NCBI RefSeq assembly: GCF_013177695.1
Contig: NZ_WOEY01000037.1
Location: 97,169-161,168, forward strand
DNA from: Paraburkholderia solitsugae
GTDB taxonomy: Bacteria > Pseudomonadota > Gammaproteobacteria > Burkholderiales > Burkholderiaceae
Reading direction: 5' to 3'
Length of the DNA stretch: 64,000 bases
Shown here piece by piece: positions 15,637 through 23,443 of this stretch. Every line of letters begins with the position of its first letter. Within the stretch, counting starts at the first letter, position 1. The notes below the pieces were generated by a model, which was not told the DNA's origin, searched no databases, and saw only the letters and a list, made by a program, of their open reading frames with translations. Position numbers and translations under genes: made by a program.

Positions 15637-17061
15637 ATGCGACTCGATCGGAATTTTGCTAACGGCTGCTTTATCGACGCGGCAAGCGACGAGCTCATCG
15701 CCGTCACCAACCCGGCCACCGAAGCTGTGATTGCCCACGTCACGGGCGCCACCCCGGCTGAGGCCATCGCCGCGGTCGACGCCGCCGCAGCCGCCCAGAA
15801 GGGCTGGCGCAAGCTGCCCTCGGCCGAGCGCGCGGTCTATCTGCACAAGCTTGCCGACGCGCTCACCGAATGCGCGCCCGCCATCGGCGCGGCGCTTGCG
15901 CTGGAGTCGGGTAAGAGCGTTGCCGACGCCACCAACGAAGCGATCTACGCCGGCCAGATCACCCGTTACCACGCCGAATGGGCACGCCGCATCGAAGGCG
16001 AGGTGATCCCGAGCGACACACCCGACGAAAACCTCGTCCTGCATCGTGAGCCGATCGGCGTGGTCGCATGCCTGATCCCGTTCAATTACCCGGTCTATAC
16101 GTTCATGCGCAAGGTCGCGCCGGCTCTGATCGCCGGCAACACCGTGGTGGTGCGCCCGAGCAACAACACGCCGACCTCCGCGTTCGAGATCGCGAGAGCG
16201 GTTGAGAAGGCAGGGCTGCCGGCCGGTGTCGTGAACATTCTCGCGATGAATCATGCAACCGCCGAGGCGCTTTGCACGCACCCCAAGGTGGGCATGATCA
16301 CCCTGACCGGCAGTGTCGGCGCGGGCCGCAAGGTGCTCGAATACTGCAAGGCGAACATCGCCAAGCCGTCGCTCGAGCTAGGCGGCAAGACGCCCGCGAT
16401 CATCGAGGCGGATGCCGATCTGGAGAAAGCCGCGCGCGACCTGGTCGCGTCGAAGACCACGCACTGCGGCCAGTTGTGCACGGCGATCGAACGCGTCTAT
16501 GTGCAGGAAAGCGTGCATGACCGTTTCGTCGCGCTGCTGAAGAAGCACATGAGCGCGGTGGAAAGCGGCGATCGCAGCGAACAGCCGGCGCTGATGGGCC
16601 CGCTCGTCAACGACGCGTCGCGCCAGTCGATTCACGGCATGGTCGAGCGCGCGATTGCGGCAGGCGCTACGCTGGAAACCGGCGGCAGGCTGCCGCAAGG
16701 CAAGGGCTTCTTCTATCCGGCCACGTTGCTGTCGAACTGCCGTCAGGACATGGAAATCATCCAGGAAGAAACCTTCGGTCCGATCATGCCGGTCGTCAAG
16801 TACCGCACGCTCGACGAAGCACTAGAGATGGCCAATGACCATCAGTTTGGTTTGTCGTCGGTGCTCTATACCGAGAACTACCGCAGCGCGATGAAGATCG
16901 CCAACGGCATCGAGGCAGGCGAGTTGTATGTGAACCGCACACCGGCCGATCCGTATCAAGGTTTCCACGCAGGCTGGAAGCGTTCCGGTCTCGGCGGCGA
17001 CGACGGCAAGCACGGCATGCTCGAATTCACGCAGACCCGTCTCGTGGTCATGAAGTACTGA
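15637..17061 (+). CDS. NAD-dependent aldehyde dehydrogenase, AldA (lactaldehyde/glycolaldehyde) type
   Basis: The protein has 474 residues with the aldehyde dehydrogenase fold. The cofactor-site loop FTGSVGAG-like (LTGSVGAG), the catalytic Glu in LELGGKTPAI, the nucleophilic Cys in HCGQLCTA and the EETFGPIMPV motif are all visible. The C-terminal stretch GFHAGWKRSGLGGDDGKHG closely resembles E. coli AldA, which oxidises lactaldehyde and glycolaldehyde. Substrate assignment is by resemblance only. It is the first gene of a rightward series with an MFS transporter, an enolase-superfamily enzyme and a GMC oxidoreductase, so it probably oxidises an aldehyde made in that pathway. The ATG follows a CAGGAGAC site. 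Confidence 0.88.
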   Translation: MRLDRNFANGCFIDAASDELIAVTNPATEAVIAHVTGATPAEAIAAVDAAAAAQKGWRKLPSAERAVYLHKLADALTECAPAIGAALALESGKSVADATNEAIYAGQITRYHAEWARRIEGEVIPSDTPDENLVLHREPIGVVACLIPFNYPVYTFMRKVAPALIAGNTVVVRPSNNTPTSAFEIARAVEKAGLPAGVVNILAMNHATAEALCTHPKVGMITLTGSVGAGRKVLEYCKANIAKPSLELGGKTPAIIEADADLEKAARDLVASKTTHCGQLCTAIERVYVQESVHDRFVALLKKHMSAVESGDRSEQPALMGPLVNDASRQSIHGMVERAIAAGATLETGGRLPQGKGFFYPATLLSNCRQDMEIIQEETFGPIMPVVKYRTLDEALEMANDHQFGLSSVLYTENYRSAMKIANGIEAGELYVNRTPADPYQGFHAGWKRSGLGGDDGKHGMLEFTQTRLVVMKY

Positions 17062-17070
17062 AGCTGAAAA

Positions 17071-17110
17071 CGGCGCGTGCCGCGCGATTCGGAGTAGACG
17101 GCACGCGTCG
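17071..17110. other. strong hairpin after the AldA-type gene
   Basis: CGGCGCGTGCCG (17071-17082) pairs with CGGCACGCGTCG (17099-17110), 12 bp with one G-U pair, ten bases after the aldehyde dehydrogenase stop codon. No T-tract follows, so it is not a standard terminator. It may protect the 3' end of the upstream message or weaken read-through into the MFS gene. Confidence 0.5.
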
Positions 17111-17211
17111 CCTTAAAACCCGCAGAAACGCAGCAAACCGCTGCACTTATAAAAAAATTTGGAGATCCGACAGACCGGTCGACCGGCGCTGTATCTCTCA
17201 GGAGCGTTCCC

Positions 17212-18534
17212 GTGTCATCTCAATCCGTTCAAACCACCGCTTCGCACGCCGCGAGCGAAGCAGAAGCCGCGCTGCAAAACAGCAAAGCTCAACGCTACGT
17301 CCAGCTCATGTTACTGGTGCTGGCGGCCGGCGCGATTTACCCGATTCTGTATCTGCGGCAGGTTTATCAGCCGACGATGCTCGAAGTGTTCCACATTACC
17401 GATAGTCAACTCGGCTATCTGTATTCGTCGCTCGGCACGATCTTTCTGCTGAGTTACTTGCCGAGCGGCTGGCTCGCCGACCGGATCGCACCGCGCCTGT
17501 TGATCTGCTTTTCCCTGATCGCAACCGGCGTGCTCGGTCTGTGGTATTCGACTGCGCCGTCTTTTCAGATGTTGATGCTGATCTTCGGCGGCTGGGGGCT
17601 GTCGACCGGTTTGACGTTCTGGGCCGCGGTGATCAAGCGCGTGACGATGATCGCCGGCACGCACGAGCAGGGCCGCTTCTTCGGTTTGCTGGACGGCGGA
17701 CGCGGCTTGATCGAAGCCATGCTCGCGACCATCGCGATCTCGCTGTTCGCGTGGTTCACGCAGACCAAAGGCGAGCCGGTTGCGGCCGGTTTCAGGCTGG
17801 TCGTCTACATGTACGCGTTCATTTGTATTGCACTTGGCGTGGTGCTCGCGCTCGTCAAAGACCCGCAAGGCGCTAAAGATGCCGCCGCCAATCGTGCCGC
17901 GAAGAAACGCAGCAACGCGCTGGTCGATCTGAAAACGCTCGCGTCGATTCCCGAGTTGTGGCTGGTTGCGGCGATTGTGTTCTGCGGCTACCAGGTGTTC
18001 TGGGCGACGTACAGCTTCTCAGCGTATCTGCATGAAGGTGAGATCGGTTTGACCGTGGTGATGGCCGGCACGATTACCACGCTCAAGCTGTGGATGCGGC
18101 CGATCGGCGGCATTGGCGGCGGTTTTCTCGGCGACCGTTATTCCAAGGTCTCCGTTCTGGTGATCGCGCTCTTTCTCGCCGCACTGTCGCTGCTGGGTCT
18201 GATGGCGGCGCCGCGTATCTCGAGCCACGTGCTGTTGGTGTTCCTCGTGCTCTTCATCGGCATTCTGACTTATGCGATTCGCGGTCTGTACTGGTCGCTG
18301 CTGGATCGCTGCAATATTCCGGTCGAAACGATGGGCCTCGCCATTGGCCTGATTTCCGTACTCGGCTATTCGCCCGACGTGTTCCTGCCGTTGATCAACG
18401 GCTATCTGACGCAGAACTTCCCGGGTGTCTTTGGTTACCAGCTTTACTTCGGCTATGTGGCCGGAATGGCGGCGCTCGGCGGCTTTGCCGGCTTGGCGCT
18501 GAGAAACATGCTCAATAGGAAAGGGGTTGCGTAA
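17212..18534 (+). CDS. MFS transporter
   Basis: The 440-residue inner-membrane protein has about 12 transmembrane segments. Loop 2-3 carries the MFS signature in the form GWLADRIAPR. It starts with GTG after a CAGGAGCG site. Its stop codon abuts the ATG of the enolase-superfamily gene (TAA-ATG), so the two are co-translated. The substrate is not evident from sequence. The operon context suggests a sugar acid or related organic acid that is then dehydrated or isomerised by the next enzyme. A 12-bp palindrome CCGGTCGACCGG (17175-17186) lies just upstream and could be a regulator site. Confidence 0.88.
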   Translation: MSSQSVQTTASHAASEAEAALQNSKAQRYVQLMLLVLAAGAIYPILYLRQVYQPTMLEVFHITDSQLGYLYSSLGTIFLLSYLPSGWLADRIAPRLLICFSLIATGVLGLWYSTAPSFQMLMLIFGGWGLSTGLTFWAAVIKRVTMIAGTHEQGRFFGLLDGGRGLIEAMLATIAISLFAWFTQTKGEPVAAGFRLVVYMYAFICIALGVVLALVKDPQGAKDAAANRAAKKRSNALVDLKTLASIPELWLVAAIVFCGYQVFWATYSFSAYLHEGEIGLTVVMAGTITTLKLWMRPIGGIGGGFLGDRYSKVSVLVIALFLAALSLLGLMAAPRISSHVLLVFLVLFIGILTYAIRGLYWSLLDRCNIPVETMGLAIGLISVLGYSPDVFLPLINGYLTQNFPGVFGYQLYFGYVAGMAALGGFAGLALRNMLNRKGVA

Positions 18535-19752
18535 ATGAAAGTCGTCTCGCTCGAAACGCATATCGTCGCCGTACCGCCGCCGCACGTGGGCGGCATGTAC
18601 TGGATCTTCGTCAAGCTCAAGACCGATTGCGGTATTGAAGGCGTTGGCGAAATCTATTCGGCGACGTTTCATCCGAAGGCGATGACTCACATCATCGACG
18701 ATGTATTCGGCCGCTATCTGCTCGATAAAGATCCGCACCATATCGAGCGGCTCTGGCGCGAAGCGTATTCGAGCGGCTTCACGCAACGCCCCGATCTGAC
18801 GATGATGGGCGTGGTCAGCGGGCTGGAAATGGCGTGCTGGGACATCATCGGCAAGGCAGCGAACAAGCCGGTGTACGAACTGCTCGGCGGCATGGTGAAC
18901 CAGCGTCTGCGCTCGTACACGTATCTGTATCCGAAGAACAGCCGCGGCGAATACGACTACGACGATCCCGATCTTGCCGCTGAATGCGCCGCTGAAAACG
19001 TCAAGCGTGGTTTTACTGCGGTGAAGTTCGATCCGGCCGGGCCGTACACGGCTTACTCGGGTCATCAACTGTCGATGGAAGTGCTCGACCGTTGCGAGAC
19101 TTTCTGCCGCCGCGTGCGCGAAGCGGTCGGCAGCAAGGCCGATCTGCTGTTCGGCACGCATGGGCAGATGGTGCCGTCGTCAGCGATCAGGCTGGCCAAG
19201 CGCCTTGAAAAATACGATCCGCTGTGGTTTGAAGAACCGGTGCCGCCGGGGCAGGAAGGCGCGATGGCGCAAGTCGCGCAGCACACGAGTATTCCAATTG
19301 CCGCGGGCGAGCGTCTGACCACCAAGTATGAATTTTTCAAGCTGCTCGAAGCGGGCGCGGCGTCGATTCTGCAATTGAACGTGGCGCGCGTGGGTGGCCT
19401 GCTCGAAGCGAAGAAAGTCGCGGCGATCGCCGAGGTGTATTACGCGCAGATCGCACCGCATCTGTACAACGGGCCGATCGGCGCGGCTGCCAGCATTCAA
19501 CTCGCAACCTGCACGCCGAACTTCCTGATTCAGGAAAGCATCGGCACGTGGGATGGCTTCCATGCGGCCGTGTTGAAGAAGCCGATCCAATGGGAAGACG
19601 GCTACATCATTCCTTCGCAGGAACCGGGCTTGGGCGTGGAGTTGAACATGGACGTCGTCAGGCAGCACACGCCGTACACCGGCGAGCGTCTACATCTGCA
19701 AATGGCCGCGCTTCCCGCCGACGTGAAAGATCTCGCGCCGGCCAAGGGTTGA
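18535..19752 (+). CDS. mandelate racemase/muconate lactonising (enolase superfamily) enzyme
   Basis: The 405-residue protein has an enolase capping domain and a TIM barrel. Overall it resembles galactonate dehydratase-type acid-sugar dehydratases (WFEEPVPP, IPIAAGER, IAPHLYNGPIG, ending PGLGVELN). The metal ligands E of FEEP and E of GER are present. At the place of the usual first ligand Asp in the D-x-H-G-R motif the sequence reads G207-T-H209-G-Q, so Asp appears to be replaced by Gly, though D203 is four residues earlier. It probably removes water from, or epimerises, a sugar acid imported by the adjacent MFS protein. The exact substrate cannot be read from the sequence. The start codon directly follows the MFS stop. 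Confidence 0.88.
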   Translation: MKVVSLETHIVAVPPPHVGGMYWIFVKLKTDCGIEGVGEIYSATFHPKAMTHIIDDVFGRYLLDKDPHHIERLWREAYSSGFTQRPDLTMMGVVSGLEMACWDIIGKAANKPVYELLGGMVNQRLRSYTYLYPKNSRGEYDYDDPDLAAECAAENVKRGFTAVKFDPAGPYTAYSGHQLSMEVLDRCETFCRRVREAVGSKADLLFGTHGQMVPSSAIRLAKRLEKYDPLWFEEPVPPGQEGAMAQVAQHTSIPIAAGERLTTKYEFFKLLEAGAASILQLNVARVGGLLEAKKVAAIAEVYYAQIAPHLYNGPIGAAASIQLATCTPNFLIQESIGTWDGFHAAVLKKPIQWEDGYIIPSQEPGLGVELNMDVVRQHTPYTGERLHLQMAALPADVKDLAPAKG

Positions 19753-19817
19753 ACCTGCTGAGTTGAACCTGCGGGTTTCAACCTGTGGGTTTCGAACTGC
19801 GGGTTTTAACCTGTTTT
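19748..19817. repeat. 14-bp tandem repeat, five imperfect units
   Basis: Units GTTGAACCTGCTGA, GTTGAACCTGCGGG, TTTCAACCTGTGGG, TTTCGAACTGCGGG and TTTTAACCTGTTTT follow one another directly. The first unit contains the stop codon of the enolase-superfamily gene, and the array fills most of the gap before the GMC gene. The changes between units suggest an old array. Each unit carries an A-A-C-C/T-T-G-like core. Confidence 0.75.
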
Positions 19818-19857
19818 ACGCATTCAATGGATTGGGCGCCGTTTGGCGACATAGAGC

Positions 19858-21519
19858 ATGAACTACGATTACATTATCGTCGGCGCGGGTTCGGCGGGCT
19901 GCATTCTCGCCAATCGCCTTTCGGCGTCGGGTCACCATTCGGTGCTGCTGCTTGAAGCGGGCGGCAAGGACAGTTCGTTCTGGTTCAAGATCCCGGTGGG
20001 TTTCACCAAGACGTACTACAACGAAACCTACAACTGGATGTATTACAGCGAGCCCGAAAAGGAACTCGACAACCGGCCGATCTATTGCCCACGCGGCAAA
20101 GTGCAGGGCGGCTCCGGCTCGATCAACGCGATGATCTACGTGCGCGGCCAGCCGCACGATTTCGACGACTGGGCCGCGGCGGGGAACAAGGGCTGGGCCT
20201 TTCGCGACGTGCTGCCGTATTTCCGCAAGCTCGAATCGCATCCGCTTGGCAACACCGAGTATCACGGCGCGGACGGCCCGATCCGTATCTCGCCGATGAA
20301 GGATGCCGTCCATCCGATTTGCCACGCGTTCCTGAAAGGCTGCGACCAGGCCGGCTACAAGCGCAGTGACGACTTCAACGGCGCGCGATTCGAAGGCGCG
20401 GGGATCTACGACGTGAATACGCGCAACGGGCAGCGTTCGTCGAGCAGCTTCGAATATCTGCATCCGGTACTGACGCGCAAGAACCTGACGGTCGAGCGTG
20501 ACGTGCTGGCCAGCCGCGTGCTATTCGACGGCAACCAGCGGGCCATCGGCGTGAGCGTGACGCAGAACGGCGCTACGCGGCAGTTCATGGCGAACCGTGA
20601 GGTGATCCTGTCGGCGGGCGCGGTCGATTCGCCCAAGCTGCTGCAACTCTCGGGCGTAGGCGATAGCGCATTGCTGGCGAAGCATCGCATCGCGATGGTC
20701 AAGGCACTGCCCGCTGTGGGACAGAATCTGCAAGACCATCTGTGCGTGAGTTTCTACTATCGCGCGAACGTGAAGACGCTGAACGACGAGATGCGTCCGC
20801 TGCTTGGCAAGCTCAAGCTCGGTCTGCAGTATCTGTTCACGCGCAAGGGGCCGCTCGCGATGAGCGTGAACCAGTCGGGCGGGTTCTTCAAGGGCAAAGA
20901 TCAGGAAACACAACCGAATCTGCAGTTGTACTTCAATCCGCTGTCGTACCGGATTCCGAAGAGCAACAAGGCAAATCTCGAACCCGAGCCGTATTCGGGC
21001 TTCCTGCTGGCATTCAACCCGTGCCGGCCGACGAGCCGCGGATCGATCGAAATCGCATCAAACCGTGCGGAAGACGCCGCGAAAATCCGCATCAACGCGC
21101 TGACCACGGAGAAGGACATCGACGAAGTGATCCAGGGTTGCGAGCTGGTGCGCAAGGTGATGGCATCGCCCGCGTTGAAAGAGATCACGGTCGAGGAAAT
21201 TTCGCCGGGGCCGCAGGTGAATACGCGTGAAGGGTTCCTGAAGTATTTCCGCGAACAATCGGGTTCGATTTACCATCTGTGCGGCTCGTGCGCGATGGGT
21301 GACGACCCGCGCACCTCGGTGGTCGATGCGCGTTTGCGAGTGCATGGCATTGCCGGCTTGCGCGTGGTCGACGCGTCGATCTTTCCGAACATCACATCGG
21401 GCAACATCAATGCACCGACGATGATGGTGGCGGAGAAGGGCGCCGAGATGATTCTCGAGGACGCCGCCATCGATGCGGCCTTTAATCGCGAAGCGGCGGA
21501 GCTGGTTGCTGCTGCCTGA
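19858..21519 (+). CDS. GMC-family FAD-dependent alcohol oxidoreductase
   Basis: The 553-residue protein belongs to the glucose-methanol-choline family. It shows the N-terminal FAD-binding Rossmann motif YDYIIVGAGSAGCILANRL, the GMC signature (RGKVQGGSGSINAMIYVRG), a second GMC motif (GAVDSPKLLQLSGVGD) and the C-terminal catalytic region (HLCGSCAMG, NITSGNINAPTMMVAEKGA). It would oxidise an alcohol to an aldehyde, handing electrons to a quinone or oxygen; the aldehyde dehydrogenase upstream could then finish the oxidation. No signal peptide is seen, so it is cytoplasmic or membrane-associated. It follows the enolase-superfamily gene by 105 bp with a weak ribosome site. Confidence 0.92.
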   Translation: MNYDYIIVGAGSAGCILANRLSASGHHSVLLLEAGGKDSSFWFKIPVGFTKTYYNETYNWMYYSEPEKELDNRPIYCPRGKVQGGSGSINAMIYVRGQPHDFDDWAAAGNKGWAFRDVLPYFRKLESHPLGNTEYHGADGPIRISPMKDAVHPICHAFLKGCDQAGYKRSDDFNGARFEGAGIYDVNTRNGQRSSSSFEYLHPVLTRKNLTVERDVLASRVLFDGNQRAIGVSVTQNGATRQFMANREVILSAGAVDSPKLLQLSGVGDSALLAKHRIAMVKALPAVGQNLQDHLCVSFYYRANVKTLNDEMRPLLGKLKLGLQYLFTRKGPLAMSVNQSGGFFKGKDQETQPNLQLYFNPLSYRIPKSNKANLEPEPYSGFLLAFNPCRPTSRGSIEIASNRAEDAAKIRINALTTEKDIDEVIQGCELVRKVMASPALKEITVEEISPGPQVNTREGFLKYFREQSGSIYHLCGSCAMGDDPRTSVVDARLRVHGIAGLRVVDASIFPNITSGNINAPTMMVAEKGAEMILEDAAIDAAFNREAAELVAAA

Positions 21520-21530
21520 CTTCGCCCGGC

Positions 21531-22466
21531 TCAATCCGCTTCGCCCAACTGCGCCGACTCCGACGAATCGAGCGCGCGCTCGGTCAACCAGATCTCCTGC
21601 TGCAGCCAGTCGCGGAACAGCGCGACGTGCGGCAGCTCGTCCTGTTCCGCACGCGTAACGAGCCAATACGACTGATGTCCGTCGACGTGCACGTTCAGCA
21701 CCTGCACGAGTTGGCCTTCCGCGAGTTCGCGCCCGATCATGTGACGATCGGCGATGGTTACGCCGAGCCCGTCGATAGCGGCCTGGATCGCGTGATCGAG
21801 CAGATCGAATTCGTAGCCGCCGCGGGTGTCGACGTTTTCGATGCCGGCGGCTTTCAACCAATGCTGCCAGGTCAGATAGCGCTGATCGGCGCTCGCGAGC
21901 ACGTGCAGCAGCGTGAACTGATTCAGATCGATGGCCGCGCGGCCTGCCTCGCGCGCGAGCAACGCGGGGGCGCAGACGGCGATGTGCCGTTCATTCATCA
22001 GCAAGCGGTTGTCGACGCCTTCCCACTCGCCGTTGCCAAAGCGGATGGCGCAGTCGAGCACGCCCGATTCGGCGAGATTGTCGTCGACGCGGGTCGACAG
22101 GCTGAGTTCGAGATGCGGATGCGCGTCACGCAGACGTCCGAGACGCGGCATCAGCCAGCGGCTCGTGAAGGTGGGTGGCGCGTTGATACGCAGACGGTTG
22201 CGGTGGGTTTTCTCCTGCAGGCTGCGGACCGTGAGTTCGATCCGGTCGAATGATTGTTGAAGTGCTTGCAGGAGGATGCGGCCGGCGGCCGAGAGTTCGA
22301 GGTGGTGATGGTGACGCTGGAGTAATGTTTCGCCGAGTTGGGCTTCGAGTTGCCGGACTTGCCGGCTGACCGCGCTTTGCGTGACGTTCAGCAGCTCCGC
22401 TGCGCGGGTGAAGCTGCCCGTGCGGCCAGCCACTTCGAAGGCTTTTAGCGCGTTCAGCGCGGGCAT
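21531..22466 (-). CDS. LysR-family regulator (GcvA-like)
   Basis: The 311-residue regulator has an N-terminal winged helix (MPALNALKAFEVAGRTGSFTRAAELLNVTQSAVSRQVRQL) and a periplasmic-binding-protein-like effector domain. The opening P-x-L-N-A-L-K-A-F-E is typical of the GcvA/AmpR-like subgroup. I prefer the ATG at 22466 to a TTG at 22478. The gene converges with the GMC oxidoreductase, leaving 11 bp between stop codons. It probably controls the porin-aldehyde dehydrogenase-MFS-enolase-GMC locus, although GcvA-like regulators often act on divergent genes and none is divergent here. Confidence 0.9.
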   Translation of the reverse strand: MPALNALKAFEVAGRTGSFTRAAELLNVTQSAVSRQVRQLEAQLGETLLQRHHHHLELSAAGRILLQALQQSFDRIELTVRSLQEKTHRNRLRINAPPTFTSRWLMPRLGRLRDAHPHLELSLSTRVDDNLAESGVLDCAIRFGNGEWEGVDNRLLMNERHIAVCAPALLAREAGRAAIDLNQFTLLHVLASADQRYLTWQHWLKAAGIENVDTRGGYEFDLLDHAIQAAIDGLGVTIADRHMIGRELAEGQLVQVLNVHVDGHQSYWLVTRAEQDELPHVALFRDWLQQEIWLTERALDSSESAQLGEAD

Positions 22467-22605
22467 TTTGCGTTTCAAGATTGGGCTCGGGGAGGGGCTT
22501 TGCGCGGCGGCGCGGGTGGTGGGTATTTTACTTGGTTGTCTATGGGGCTGGGCTTTCCTTGAGTTGGTTGCCTGCGCGGCGCTCGTTTGTCTGTGCTTTT
22601 ATGGT

Positions 22606-23339
22606 GTTGGCCTTTCCTTGATTTGATATTGGTCTATTAGTGTCGCCCCTGTGCGGGGCGGCACTTACTTTCTTTGCCGCCGCAAAGAAAGATAAGCAAA
22701 GAAAGCGGCTCAAACCGCTAATTCTTAAGCGGGTCCCCTGACTTGGAGGGGGTAGTGGTGCATCTGGAATCTGTGTTCTCGCACATTCGGCGTGAGTGAC
22801 AAGGGAGTCATACTTCCGGCGGCGCTGCGCGCGCCGACGCGGTAGTTCGGCGAACCACACGCTGCGTTTTCGCGCCAGCGCTTGCGCGGGGCGGTACGTC
22901 GCCGTTGGGTCGCCATCATCGCAAGGTGACGACGTACTAGTGGAATTGCGCTCTTGCAATGCGCGGGCTTGGCAACTCTCGCGAAGCGCTCAAGTTCGCA
23001 GCAGCGGCGCCTCCGAAATTCCGGTGAATTCCAGCCTTTTGCCGAAGCGAAGCCGATGGCCCCACCACACAGAATGAAGCACTGGTTTGCCGGCAAACCC
23101 TTCCGGCGAGCACGGAGTGCGAGGCGGGAAGCATGACTGCTTTGTCACTCACGCCGAATGTGCGAGAACACAGATTCCAGATGCACCACTACCGCAACTG
23201 CGCGGGGGACCCGCTTAAGAGTTAGCGGTTTGAGCCGCTTTCTCTTGCCTACTTCTCTTTGCGGCGGCAAAGAGAAGTAGGTGCCGCCCCGCACAGGGGC
23301 GACGCTAACAGACCAATAAGAAATCAAGGAAAGGCCAAC
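22606..23339. repeat. 734-bp composite palindromic repeat, copy A (full length)
   Basis: This non-coding element fills most of the gap between the LysR gene and the feaB-like gene. Two arms of about 213 bp (22606-22818 and 23127-23339) are imperfect inverted repeats of each other around a ~308-bp core. Each arm begins GTTGGCCTTTCCTTGAT and carries three stem-loops. In the left arm they are CGCCCC/GGGGCG (22644-22660), a perfect 10-bp CTTTCTTTGC/GCAAAGAAAG (22668-22691) and AGCGG/CCGCT (22704-22719). Copy C at 44594 has the same length and organisation but the core is reversed relative to this copy. Short frames inside are not conserved as genes. Outside the arms, 22467-22605 and 23340-23443 hold further degenerate copies of the TTGGSCTTTCCTTGA box and nothing else I recognise. 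Confidence 0.85.
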
Positions 23340-23443
23340 GCCGTAAGGGCACAACCAAAAAGCGCTGAGCATGCAGACAGATCAAGGAAAGCCCAACGCC
23401 ACAGGCAAACAAACAACAAGCGCTGCGCAGGCAAAAACCCCAA

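Noticed and set aside
17071..17110. Hairpin after the AldA-type gene considered as a Rho-independent terminator.
   Set aside because: No T-tract on either side, so I list it only as a hairpin.
22540..23372. Several small frames (60-140 codons) inside repeat copy A.
   Set aside because: They recur in copies B and C with frame changes and no conserved start, so the element is better explained as non-coding repeat DNA.
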